NCBI RefSeq assembly: GCF_900142915.1 | Contig: NZ_FRCM01000014.1 | Span: 1-64,000 of the forward strand | Length of the DNA: 64,000 nucleotides | Direction: 5' to 3' | Source of the DNA: Mucilaginibacter sp. OK098 | Lineage (GTDB): Bacteria > Bacteroidota > Bacteroidia > Sphingobacteriales > Sphingobacteriaceae | Shown here: positions 53,185-60,810 of the stretch, in pieces | How positions within the stretch are numbered: position 1 is the first letter of the stretch | Layout of the letters: every line of letters starts with the position of its first letter | Position numbers and translations under genes: made by a program | Notes under the pieces: generated by a model | Database searches by the model: none | Told to the model about the DNA's origin: nothing | What the model saw: the letters and a program-made list of their open reading frames with translations, nothing else

Positions 53185-54675
53185 TTATTCCAGGTGTTTC
53201 AGATGCTCTGTACCGTTTGTGTTTTTAGGATTTAATTCGAGCGAACGTTTGAAGTTTTTAATAGCTAACTCCTTGTTTCCCATATTTTCATAAGCCTCCG
53301 CCAGGCTGTCATAGGTGTTATAGCTATCCGGATAAAGGCTCACGTTTAATTTAAAGATCTCCAAAGCCTGTTCTTTTTTACCTTTTCCGGCAAGTGTATA
53401 TGCCCAATTATTTAAGTCATTTTCTACCAGGTTAAAGCCGGAGTTGTTTTTCTTTAATTCGCCGACAACTTCAATGGCTTTCTCAAAGCCTCTTTTTTTT
53501 AATTCGTCAAGCAACTGGTTTATTGACGGTGAAAAGCCAAACCCATCAGATGCAATCTGGGCCGGGGTGTAAAAATTTTCGTTAAAGATCTTTTCAGCTA
53601 TTTTACCAAGCTCGTTATTTGAAGTTTGTGAATATTCATTAGCAAGTAATACTACTCCAAAATTCTGTTCCGGGTAAAGCATAAAATAGGTGGTAAAGCC
53701 CAGGGTGGTTCCGTCATCATGGATGGTTAGTTTTCCGTCGCCTGTCTTATTAATGAACCAGTTTAGCCCAAGTGCAAAAACATTCGCATCTCCCCATACA
53801 GGCTGATGCGTCATTTTTACTGCCGGGTCCTTTTCATCAAGCTGAAATTCCAGGTACTTTGCTAAATCCGCTATGCTTGAATGTAAGCCTCCGGCGGCCC
53901 ATGCATCTTCAGGAATATTAGGCATTATCACTCCGTTACCATCATAGCCTGTAGCAAAAAGTTTCTCTTTGTTTGCGGGGATGGTCATAAAAGTATGATC
54001 CATTTTCAGTGGCCCGGTAATGTATTCTTTTATGAGTTCCTCGTAAGGCTTTTGATAAATGTTCTCTAAAATAATTCCCAACAACTGGCCTGCAACATTT
54101 GAATGCCTTGGAAGTAACCCGGGTGTAGTATCCAGCTTTGCTTTGTATAAATCCTCCAGCAGGTTTGCTTTTGTATTGCCCTTATGCAGCTTTGCAATTG
54201 CGAAAGACATAGAATCCGGGCTCACATTTTTAAATGCATCCGGCTTATCCGGCAGGTTATCAGGCAGGCGCGAAGTAAGATTTACCAAATGAAGCAGTTG
54301 GATCGGTTTCCCGTTATATTCCAGGTTGGGGTAGTTTCCTCTCAGGTATTTGCGGATGTCATCATCAAGCTTTACCTTTTTCTCCAACACCGCATGCGCC
54401 AGCAAAAGGCTTCCAAATGTTTTGGTTATTGAGCCAATTTCATACAGTGTTTGCCCGGTTGGCTGCTGGTTTTTATCTTTTTTAATACTGCCATAGTTAT
54501 ACTGATATGTTTTACCATCCTTAATAACCCCGGCAGAAAACCCCACCCATGAATGGTCTTTTATAAAATCCCTGGCCGCATGGTCAACAATGGTATCCAT
54601 TTTTTTACTATCCTGCGCAAAAGCGATGGACCCTGTGTAAATAAGTATGGTAATTATTATGGTTAGTTTTTTCAT
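53185..54675 (-). CDS. Beta-lactamase-fold protein with C-terminal TPR (paralogue 2)
   Basis: 496 residues with a signal peptide (1-~20, SIAFAQ). Motif 1 is SITK (YEIGSITKTFGSLLL). Motif 2 reads HSN (PRHSNVAGQLLG), with His in place of Tyr. Motif 3 is HDDGTTLGF. The tail (~400-496) carries a helix-turn repeat and TPR motifs (YDSLAEAYENMGNKELAIKNFKRSLELNP) and ends EHLKHLE, identical to the last residues of paralogue 1. It lies 22 bases from the next gene and 29 from the preceding one. Substrate unknown. Confidence 0.88.
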   Translation of the reverse strand: MKKLTIIITILIYTGSIAFAQDSKKMDTIVDHAARDFIKDHSWVGFSAGVIKDGKTYQYNYGSIKKDKNQQPTGQTLYEIGSITKTFGSLLLAHAVLEKKVKLDDDIRKYLRGNYPNLEYNGKPIQLLHLVNLTSRLPDNLPDKPDAFKNVSPDSMSFAIAKLHKGNTKANLLEDLYKAKLDTTPGLLPRHSNVAGQLLGIILENIYQKPYEELIKEYITGPLKMDHTFMTIPANKEKLFATGYDGNGVIMPNIPEDAWAAGGLHSSIADLAKYLEFQLDEKDPAVKMTHQPVWGDANVFALGLNWFINKTGDGKLTIHDDGTTLGFTTYFMLYPEQNFGVVLLANEYSQTSNNELGKIAEKIFNENFYTPAQIASDGFGFSPSINQLLDELKKRGFEKAIEVVGELKKNNSGFNLVENDLNNWAYTLAGKGKKEQALEIFKLNVSLYPDSYNTYDSLAEAYENMGNKELAIKNFKRSLELNPKNTNGTEHLKHLE

Positions 54676-54704
54676 ATTTTAAGCGGATACTTAGGTTATG
54701 TGTA

Positions 54705-56165
54705 TTATTCAAGATGTTTCAGATGTTCTGCGGCGTTAGTGTTCCCGGGGTTTAGCTTCAATGATTGCTTAAACATCTTAATAGCATCATCTTTTTTCCC
54801 GCAGCCTTCTAACGCCTCCCCGTAGCTATCATATACATTCCAGCTTTGCGGGTATAAATTAATATTCAGTTTAAATATTTCCAGGGCTTCATTCTTTTTA
54901 TCCTGTTCTATTAGTTTATATCCCCAGGCATTTAATTCGTTTTCAGGGAGCCGGTACCCTGGATCTTTTTTCTTTTCTTCCTCAACCACCTCAATTGCAT
55001 GTTCAAAACCACGTTTAAGCAATTTTGAACGAAAGATCTTAATATCAGCGGGAAGGCCAAATCCGGTTGAAGCACTCATATCCGGAATATAATATCCTGC
55101 TACTTCATCAATAAAGGTCTCAGGATTTGAACCTGCCAGGTTGGTTAAAATAATTATAGCAAGATCGTCTTCGGGGTAAACAAAAAATGCAGACCGGGTC
55201 CCGCCAAACCCTCCAACTGCAAAATGTTCATGACGAGCTTTAACGGGCCATCCCAAGGCCCACGGACCTGGCTGTCCATTATTAAGCGTGCCTGGTGTCC
55301 ACATCAAATTAAGTGTATTTGCTGATTTAAATAGCTTGCCTTTTTCAAGTGCAATTATCCAACGTGCTAATTCTGTTGCATTACTGCAAATCCCTGAACC
55401 TGTTCGCAAAAAGTAAGGTATTGCATACTGAAAATTATGTTTTAATTTCCCTTCATCATACCTATATAAAGTTGCATTTCCCGGTACCACATCGTAAATA
55501 TCCACAAACCCACTTTGCGCAGTTAATGGCATATCGGCGACATTGAATTGCCGCTCTGTTATAAAGCTGCTGAAAGATTTCCCACTAAGCTTATCAATAA
55601 TGCGGCCAAGCAAAAGATAATTGGTTTGATTGTAACTGAAGCGCTCACCAGGATTAAACTCCATCGGCAAAGTCTTTACTTTTGCCCAGGCCTTATCAGC
55701 GCCATCAACAATTGTTAGCGATGTGGCGGGATTAACAATATTTGGAATTCCTGAAGTATGGGTGAGCAATTGTTTAATAGTTACCTGTTGCCAGGCAACA
55801 GGTAAGCTATCAAGGTATTTTGATACAGGTGCTGAAAGTTCAACCAGGCCATCCTCCATCAATTGCATTAAAGCGTTAGCAGTAAAAGATTTCGTAGCTG
55901 ATGCAATCGAAAAGACTGTTTTGCTTGTTACCGGAATTGTATATTCAATATTTGCAAGGCCATACGATCCCGAATTGATAATTTTTCCATGTTGTATTAT
56001 GGCAAACTGTAAACCAGGAATCCCCAGCTTTTTCATCCTTCTGATAAAAAAAGTACTTACGCTATCGGTTGGCTTTATAATTGTTCCGTTTTGCGCAATT
56101 ACCGGCACCCGATTAAGGAGTAGTATAATTGCTGCAAAAAACAACAATCTAAAGTATTGCTTCAT
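54705..56165 (-). CDS. Beta-lactamase-fold protein with C-terminal TPR (paralogue 1)
   Basis: 486 residues, exported (signal to ~24, VPVIAQ). Motif 1 is SATK (FSIASATKSFTANALM). The motif 2 region reads FSYNQTNYLLLG, in which Tyr is kept but the usual Asn two residues on is Gln. The third motif region is AVGGFGGTRS. The C-terminal tail (~375-486) matches paralogue 2 closely (LLKRGFEHAIEVVEEEKK; EHLKHLE end), with TPR motifs. It is the first of three tandem copies downstream of the DUF4097 genes. Confidence 0.88.
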   Translation of the reverse strand: MKQYFRLLFFAAIILLLNRVPVIAQNGTIIKPTDSVSTFFIRRMKKLGIPGLQFAIIQHGKIINSGSYGLANIEYTIPVTSKTVFSIASATKSFTANALMQLMEDGLVELSAPVSKYLDSLPVAWQQVTIKQLLTHTSGIPNIVNPATSLTIVDGADKAWAKVKTLPMEFNPGERFSYNQTNYLLLGRIIDKLSGKSFSSFITERQFNVADMPLTAQSGFVDIYDVVPGNATLYRYDEGKLKHNFQYAIPYFLRTGSGICSNATELARWIIALEKGKLFKSANTLNLMWTPGTLNNGQPGPWALGWPVKARHEHFAVGGFGGTRSAFFVYPEDDLAIIILTNLAGSNPETFIDEVAGYYIPDMSASTGFGLPADIKIFRSKLLKRGFEHAIEVVEEEKKKDPGYRLPENELNAWGYKLIEQDKKNEALEIFKLNINLYPQSWNVYDSYGEALEGCGKKDDAIKMFKQSLKLNPGNTNAAEHLKHLE

Positions 56166-56203
56166 ACGAAGGATTTATTTTAATATGACCTTGAGACGAA
56201 TTT

Positions 56204-57022
56204 TTATTTTGCTTTGCGGATATAAATATTGCCGTTCATATTTTTCATTAACATTTCGGGGCCGCCGCCATCAATTTTGCCATATACCCAATCTTCAAGC
56301 TTTAAGCTGTACATGCCCCCTTTGCTTCTACTTGTATGGGTTACATTTGGCTTATGCGGCTCGGCGGTTACATCAAAATCTGTATAGATCTCGCCACGGT
56401 CTGATTTAAGCTTAACATTGGCCTTCAGGCTTGTGGGAAATGTAACATCTACATTACCGTTAAGCGTAGTAAAAGCCATAGGCGCTTTTGGGTCAATGCT
56501 CCTAAAGGTTACTATAACATTTCCGTTAACCGTATTTGCTACGACTGAGCCTGCGATACTGGTTAATTTAATACCGCCATTCACGTTACTTATTTCAAGT
56601 TCACCGCTAATGTTGCTCGCCAAAATGTCGCCATCATTTACGGTTCCAAGCTTTAAGGCAACCTCATTTTGTGGAATTTTAATTACCAGGTTTGTTGTTT
56701 TTCCTGCCTCGCCATGTACATTAACTTTATTATTGTTTTCTTCGGCCTGGATATCGGCTCTGCTGCCTGTTGATAAAGAATGCATCCCATCGTGGGTTCT
56801 TACTCTAACTTTCTTATCCCCTTTTTCCTGTACGCCAATAATTATATCTTTCCCTTCATAGGTGGTTACAGTAATGGAACCATCAACCAGGCCAACGTCA
56901 AGTTTATAGGGTTTGCCGGGCTGGCTTAGCGGGACTACCAACTGCTCCGCGGTTTGCGCCTGTAAACCTGTATTTATAAGCATTGCTACAGCCAATGCTG
57001 CTATTATTTTTATCGTTTTCAT
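56204..57022 (-). CDS. DUF4097 beta-strand-repeat protein (intact)
   Basis: 272 residues, signal peptide (1-~22, GLQAQ). Successive short strand pairs with NG/DG turns (VGLVDGSITVTTYEG; LGTVNDGDILASNISGELEISNVNGGIKL; TTLNGNVDVTFP) give the beta-helix/solenoid look of the DUF4097 (putative adhesin) family, ending NMNGNIYIRKAK. It follows the amber-interrupted paralogue by only 10 bases. DUF4097 genes commonly follow sigma/anti-sigma pairs, as here, and probably act in the envelope. Confidence 0.88.
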   Translation of the reverse strand: MKTIKIIAALAVAMLINTGLQAQTAEQLVVPLSQPGKPYKLDVGLVDGSITVTTYEGKDIIIGVQEKGDKKVRVRTHDGMHSLSTGSRADIQAEENNNKVNVHGEAGKTTNLVIKIPQNEVALKLGTVNDGDILASNISGELEISNVNGGIKLTSIAGSVVANTVNGNVIVTFRSIDPKAPMAFTTLNGNVDVTFPTSLKANVKLKSDRGEIYTDFDVTAEPHKPNVTHTSRSKGGMYSLKLEDWVYGKIDGGGPEMLMKNMNGNIYIRKAK

Positions 57023-57032
57023 ATCGCTGTCC

Positions 57033-57197
57033 TTATTTTAATTTTTTAATATAAATATTTCCATTCAAAGTTTCGAACTTGAATGTTTTGCCACCTGTGC
57101 CAAAGCGCACATCTGATGCTTTGCTAAGCTTGTATATTGTACCGCTGCCATTTTTTCTTTCTGTTTTGCTAATTCTACTTGGCAACACTTCCGTGTC
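57033..57197 (-). pseudogene. In-frame 3' remainder of the amber-interrupted DUF4097 gene
   Basis: Fifty-four sense codons continue the upstream frame directly after TAG 57200-57198 and end at TAA 57035-57033. The translation (DTEVLPSRISKTERK ... FETLNGNIYIKKLK) aligns with the C-terminus of the intact neighbour. It has no start codon of its own in a sensible position, so it is only made if the amber is read through. Confidence 0.8.
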
Positions 57198-57884
57198 CTA
57201 AAAATCGGTATAGAACTGGCCGTTCATGCTTTTAAATTCAACATCGGCCGACAGACCCGGCGGGTAGGTAACATTCAATTCCCCATTAACTGAATAATAA
57301 GATGATGCTTCGGGTGGGTTACGCAGGTAACTAACCGTCACCGGCCCGTTTACCGTATGGGCACTGGTTGTTCCTTTTGCATTTACAATTTCAATACTGC
57401 CATTTACATTGTTTATTTTTAATGCGCCATATACATTTTTAACAATAATGTTGCCTTCGTTTACTGTGGATGCATACAGGTCGACCTGGTTGGGCACCTT
57501 AACTGTATATTCCAGCTTAACCCGGTACTCTATATGGCGGTCGTTATCGCCCCTGTTCCAGTTACGGTGAGGCCTGGTATCGTACGGATAGGCTGTATAG
57601 GCAATCACGCTGTCGCCTTTCTGATCAAAGCCGAGCTTAAAGTCCCTTTTACCCTCTTCAACAGTTTGCTGATCTTCAGCGGTAATGGTTTCATCAATTT
57701 CAATTATTACCTTATCGCCTGCATATCCTTCAACTTTTACCGAACCATCGAGGTTACAAATGGCAACCGCCTTTTTCGCAGTAAACTCCTTGCTCACATG
57801 CGTTTTATATACCTGAGCCTGTGCTGTAATTTGGGCAAGGCAAAGCCCAACTCCTGTTAAAACAGGGATCAATATCTTTTTCAT
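57198..57884 (-). CDS. DUF4097 beta-strand-repeat protein, truncated by an in-frame amber codon
   Basis: The open frame gives 228 residues: signal (1-~23, TAQAQ), then the strand-turn repeats typical of DUF4097 (NLDGSVKVEGYAG; STVNEGNIIVKNVYGALKI; HTVNGPVTVSYL; YSVNGELNVTYPPG), ending FYTDF at TAG 57200-57198. Its paralogue at 56204 continues past the same point (EIYTDFDVTAEP). Reading on in the same frame gives 54 more codons without a stop, ending in LNGNIYIKKLK and TAA at 57033, exactly where the paralogue's NMNGNIYIRKAK lies. A full-length product would be 283 residues. Either a recent nonsense mutation or a read-through site. Confidence 0.85.
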   Translation of the reverse strand: MKKILIPVLTGVGLCLAQITAQAQVYKTHVSKEFTAKKAVAICNLDGSVKVEGYAGDKVIIEIDETITAEDQQTVEEGKRDFKLGFDQKGDSVIAYTAYPYDTRPHRNWNRGDNDRHIEYRVKLEYTVKVPNQVDLYASTVNEGNIIVKNVYGALKINNVNGSIEIVNAKGTTSAHTVNGPVTVSYLRNPPEASSYYSVNGELNVTYPPGLSADVEFKSMNGQFYTDF

Positions 57885-57896
57885 AAAATGTTTTAT

Positions 57897-58712
57897 TTAA
57901 ATAAGTTGTGTTATGGTTTCTTTAATCTTATCCCTGACGCCGTGATCAAGGTCCTTTTGTTTTAATAATTCTCTAAACGATTTTACCGAACTTTTTTCCT
58001 GCAGCTTAAGCATCACATCTGCAATGGCCGACTGCATCAGCGGCGAATCCTGTTGTGTGATTGACTGCACCAACCCTTGCCTAACCTCCGGGTGACCGGC
58101 AAGGCGTGTTAATGCATCAAGCGTGCTTAGCCTCACATTTACGTTAGGGTCGTTATTTAAGGTAGATAGTAAAGCATCTATCACCTCTTTATCCGCATGC
58201 TTTATTTCGCCGGTATAGCTAACCCCCCTCATCCGTTCAGATGCCGATGGATTTTCAAGTAAAGCCAGCATCATGGTTTGCTTTAGCTCATGCACCTGCG
58301 AAGTAAGCTCTACCATTTGCTTATCCTGTTTGCTGCCCCCGGCTAAATTGAAAAACAAATACCCGCAACCAAAGCTGATCAAAACTATCGCCAGGGTATA
58401 GGCCAGGGGCCATCTTTGCTTCCATTGCCATAACCAGCCTAGCTGCTCTAAAATACCTATTGATGAACTTTTTTTACCCGCCTCTGCTGCTTTATAATCA
58501 TTCAGCATTGTCCTGAAATCCGCTTGCATATTTGCAGAAGGCTCAGGCACTTCAACTTCATCCATTAACACCCAAAGCTGCTGCATGGATGCAAGTTCGG
58601 CCTTGCATGCAGCACAACCTGTTAAGTGTTGCTCCAGCATTTCTTTTTCAGCCGGTTTTAATTCATTATTTAGCCAGCCGGCAAACAGCTCCTCATATTG
58701 CTCACATTTCAT
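57897..58712 (-). CDS. Anti-sigma factor (zf-HC2) with HEAT-like periplasmic domain
   Basis: 271 residues. The N-terminal zinc anti-sigma domain has His29 and the Cys33-x2-Cys36 pair (EQHLTGCAACKAEL), with Cys3 upstream. A membrane helix follows at ~102-122 (AYTLAIVLISFGCGYLFFNL). The periplasmic C-terminus (~125-271) has HEAT-type helical repeats (NVRLSTLDALTRLAGHPEVRQGLVQSI). It would hold the preceding sigma factor at the membrane until an envelope signal releases it. It is 12 bases after the sigma gene. Confidence 0.9.
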   Translation of the reverse strand: MKCEQYEELFAGWLNNELKPAEKEMLEQHLTGCAACKAELASMQQLWVLMDEVEVPEPSANMQADFRTMLNDYKAAEAGKKSSSIGILEQLGWLWQWKQRWPLAYTLAIVLISFGCGYLFFNLAGGSKQDKQMVELTSQVHELKQTMMLALLENPSASERMRGVSYTGEIKHADKEVIDALLSTLNNDPNVNVRLSTLDALTRLAGHPEVRQGLVQSITQQDSPLMQSAIADVMLKLQEKSSVKSFRELLKQKDLDHGVRDKIKETITQLI

Positions 58713-58724
58713 CTTTTTCCTGTT

Positions 58725-59276
58725 TTAGCGTTCTGTTTTTTCATAAATACTTTTCAACTCCAGCATGGCCCTGTGCGCCCGTGTTTTTACAGCTATTTCC
58801 GAGATATCCAATATCTGCGCAATCTCCTGGTATTTCAGCTCCTGGAACTTGCTTAGCGTAAGCACCTCCCGGTGGCTATCGCTTAACTTTTCCATCGCCT
58901 TATAAAGGCCAAGCTTAGCCTGTTTTTTTTCCAGGTGCTCTTCAGGTGTTAAGCCGCCGGATAATCTTTCAGCATGATCATCCGTATTTTCATGCTTCAC
59001 CCTTTGCTTAAGGCTCTTACCCTGGTCTTTCAGCGTATTACGTGCTATGGAGTACATCCAGTGCACAAACTCTCCGGTAGCGGTAAAGGTTTCCCTGTAC
59101 TTCAGCATCTTATAAAAAACCTGCTGAACCAAATCCTCGCTGGTTTCCCGCTGATACGTCATATGGAACAAAAAGCCGTATAAAGGGCGATTGTACCGCT
59201 CAAAGAGCAGGCCCATCTTATCCAGGTCTCCAGCTTTCACCTTCAGCATGATTGTATTGTCGGCCAACGAGTTCAA
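58725..59276 (-). CDS. ECF-type RNA polymerase sigma factor
   Basis: 183 residues. Region 2 is at ~15-85 (FERYNRPLYGFLFHMT; SEDLVQQVFYKMLKYR) and region 4 at ~125-180 (EKLSDSHREVLTLSKFQELKYQEIAQIL, then VKTRAHRAML). The frame begins with TTG at 59276 immediately after an in-frame TGA; ATG 59249 is the alternative and would remove nine residues. It heads the operon with its zf-HC2 anti-sigma factor, two DUF4097 genes and three beta-lactamase-fold genes. Probably autoregulated, as usual in this class, but no promoter motif was identified. Confidence 0.92.
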   Translation of the reverse strand: MNSLADNTIMLKVKAGDLDKMGLLFERYNRPLYGFLFHMTYQRETSEDLVQQVFYKMLKYRETFTATGEFVHWMYSIARNTLKDQGKSLKQRVKHENTDDHAERLSGGLTPEEHLEKKQAKLGLYKAMEKLSDSHREVLTLSKFQELKYQEIAQILDISEIAVKTRAHRAMLELKSIYEKTER

Positions 59277-59440
59277 TCAGGGTCAGTTATTATGTTAATT
59301 TTAGTTAGATACTCCGGTAAAATAAAATGGTTACAGGAAATGTAAGAATTTTTTGTGGAAGTTGGGAAAGAGAGGTTAGAGGTTGGTGATTAGAGATTAG
59401 TTGAAAAAGATGATGATGAACCGCAGGTATCAAAAACCTA

Positions 59441-59475
59441 TAAAAACAAGAAGCGCTCCTGATGGGCAGGAGCGC
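59441..59475 (-). terminator. Intrinsic terminator of the candidate small RNA
   Basis: On the minus strand GCGCTCCTG pairs perfectly with CAGGAGCGC (59475-59453, 5-base loop), followed by TTCTTGTTTTTA. The T-rich tail is on this strand only. Confidence 0.8.
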
Positions 59476-59565
59476 GTTCTAACCAATTATAAACCTAAAT
59501 TATGAGAAGAGCTGCAAACATGGACTCGAACCATTTTTGTGCTGCCGACCAGCCTTTGCATTTAC
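59441..59565 (-). ncRNA. Candidate ~125-nt small RNA or leaderless micro-mRNA
   Basis: It is bounded by a near-consensus promoter (59571-59601) and a strong intrinsic terminator (59441-59475), both on the minus strand and with no gene between. Two smaller hairpins are visible: GCTG-GTCGG-CAGC, and an ATGG-TTCGAGT-CCAT arm that looks like a tRNA T-arm. A 24-codon ORF starts at ATG 59561 (MQRLVGSTKMVRVHVC ...) and ends at TAA 59487, so it could encode a peptide. No acceptor stem or anticodon arm can be folded, so it is not a tRNA. No named RNA family was recognised. Confidence 0.5.
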
Positions 59566-59570
59566 TGCTG

Positions 59571-59601
59571 CAAATATACGTGTTTAAACGACAGTTGCCA
59601 A
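59571..59601 (-). promoter_or_regulatory. Promoter of the candidate small RNA
   Basis: On the minus strand TTG (59601-59599), 20 bases, TATATTTG (59578-59571). The -7 box is an exact TAnnTTTG match. Predicted start near 59565. Confidence 0.6.
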
Positions 59602-59753
59602 GTGTTTAGTATTATTGCCTATTTTTTATTATTTATTTAACATTAAGATTACTTTGCTGCGTAATTTGTAATACTAATGTTGCAGAGCGTAAAGCCCTGG
59701 CTGCCCGGATCCTACGGGTTATATAAACAACTAGTAACGTTATCAACATATCT

Positions 59754-60557
59754 TTATTTTACTAAGCCTGCAAATTTCTGGTAAAACACTGTGGGGCTAT
59801 CCGCATGCTTGGGTTCAAACTTGCCTGCAATTATTGGAATGTAGATCACCCGCCTGCGGCTTTCTTCGCCAATAACGGTTGATTGCGCCACCCGGTGCCA
59901 TAGGCGGCCATCATGAATGGTAAGGTCGCCGGCCTCGGGAATAATGGCTACTTCATGCTTGTCCGCCTCATTATCAAGAAAATATCTTTTTCTAAACAGC
60001 ATCTGGTAAAGGCTTTGCCTGTGCGTACCGGGCAGTACGCGCAGGCCCCCATGCTCAGCCTTCAGGCTGTTTAGGTGGATCCCCACATTAAGCATAGGGT
60101 TTAACCTCGAACCATGGAAAATATCGCGCAGGCCATCGGTATGCCAGCCCATTTTGGTAAAGGCGCTTTGCGAGCTGTTTACGTAATGATTAAATACCAT
60201 TCCATCTTTTTCGCGGGTGCCCAGCCTTGCGCCCTGACCAACCATTTCCAGTAAAATCCCAAATCGGGGATCATCAGCCAAACCAGAAAACAGATCATGA
60301 TGCTGGTTGATAAAAGCAAAGCGCTGTACAATATCACTTCCGTCAAGATCCTTTCCATATTTAATGGGTACGCCGTTTACTTTGGTCGTTCCTGCATTCA
60401 ACCATTGCTGTTGTACCTGTTGTGACGCTTTAATAATGCTGTCTACAGTTTCAGGTTTAATGAAGTTTTTAAAGTGGATAAAGCCGTGTTCGTTAAAAAA
60501 AAGCTGTTGTTCGCCTGTAAGCTGTTCGCCTAATGTGAATTTTTTATAAGATGACAT
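59754..60557 (-). CDS. Phytanoyl-CoA dioxygenase (PhyH)-family 2OG-Fe(II) enzyme
   Basis: 267 residues, cytoplasmic. The metal and cosubstrate residues are visible: HTD in MGWHTDGLRD (about residues 138-147), the distal His in DGRLWHRVAQ, and an Arg cluster in ESRRRVIYIPI. The N-terminal FFNEHGFIHFKNFIKPETVDSI is the usual PhyH opening. PhyH-type enzymes hydroxylate varied small molecules; the substrate is not determined. It has its own consensus promoter 200 bases upstream and a long leader carrying a cysteine-rich 15-codon ORF, which points to control by cysteine/sulfur supply and perhaps to a sulfur-related substrate (inference). Confidence 0.88.
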   Translation of the reverse strand: MSSYKKFTLGEQLTGEQQLFFNEHGFIHFKNFIKPETVDSIIKASQQVQQQWLNAGTTKVNGVPIKYGKDLDGSDIVQRFAFINQHHDLFSGLADDPRFGILLEMVGQGARLGTREKDGMVFNHYVNSSQSAFTKMGWHTDGLRDIFHGSRLNPMLNVGIHLNSLKAEHGGLRVLPGTHRQSLYQMLFRKRYFLDNEADKHEVAIIPEAGDLTIHDGRLWHRVAQSTVIGEESRRRVIYIPIIAGKFEPKHADSPTVFYQKFAGLVK

Positions 60558-60644
60558 GGAAGTGGATAGTTAAAATAATGTGTTGCGAGAAAATGACAGC
60601 GGTTTAACCTGTGCCATTAATAAATTAAAATGAAGGTGGCAGTA

Positions 60645-60692
60645 TTAGCAACAACAGCTACAACATAATGCCTTTGGGTTAGGCATTCGCAT
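60645..60692 (-). CDS. Cysteine-rich leader peptide (15 aa), putative attenuator uORF
   Basis: ATG 60692 to TAA 60645 encodes MRMPNPKALCCSCCC, with five Cys in the last six codons directly before the stop. It lies in the ~195-nt leader of the PhyH-type gene, about 60 bases after the predicted transcription start and 87 bases before the gene's ATG. A perfect 7-bp hairpin (60667-60673 with 60681-60687) covers codons 2-9. A second 7-bp helix pairs the Leu-Cys-Cys codon region (60660-60666) with 60708-60714. Ribosome pausing at the Cys codons would open these stems, the logic of amino-acid-responsive attenuation. Too short for homology to decide. Confidence 0.55.
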   Translation of the reverse strand: MRMPNPKALCCSCCC

Positions 60693-60758
60693 GGAAAAGA
60701 GGCCGCTATGTTGTTTTGCTTTCAATGTATATAATACCTATAGATTTAATAGATAATT

Positions 60759-60789
60759 CAAAGGTAGCTATTATTTTATAACCTCCAAA
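60759..60789 (-). promoter_or_regulatory. Consensus promoter of the PhyH-type gene and its leader peptide
   Basis: On the minus strand TTTG (60789-60786), 19 bases, TACCTTTG (60766-60759): an exact match to the Bacteroidota TTTG-N19-TAnnTTTG consensus. It begins 22 bases after the SDR stop codon. Confidence 0.75.
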
Positions 60790-60810
60790 TATTTTTCAAA
60801 AAAAATAAAA

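Larger units (their letters stand above)
59277..59753. other. Intergenic region between sigma and dioxygenase genes
   Basis: It holds a candidate minus-strand small RNA with promoter and terminator (59441-59601). Low-complexity TTAGAG/GATTAG repeats lie at 59370-59400. The remainder shows no supported features. Confidence 0.6.

Noticed and set aside
59487..59576. A tRNA gene, suggested by the T-arm-like ATGG-TTCGAGT-CCAT on the minus strand
   Set aside because: The flanking GCTGCAAA copies are direct, not inverted, so no 7-bp acceptor stem forms, and no anticodon arm is found at the right distance.
59501..59608. A 35-codon plus-strand ORF (MRRAANMDSNHF ...) in the same place as the candidate RNA
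   Set aside because: Promoter and U-tailed terminator both point to the minus strand; the ORF looks like an antisense shadow.
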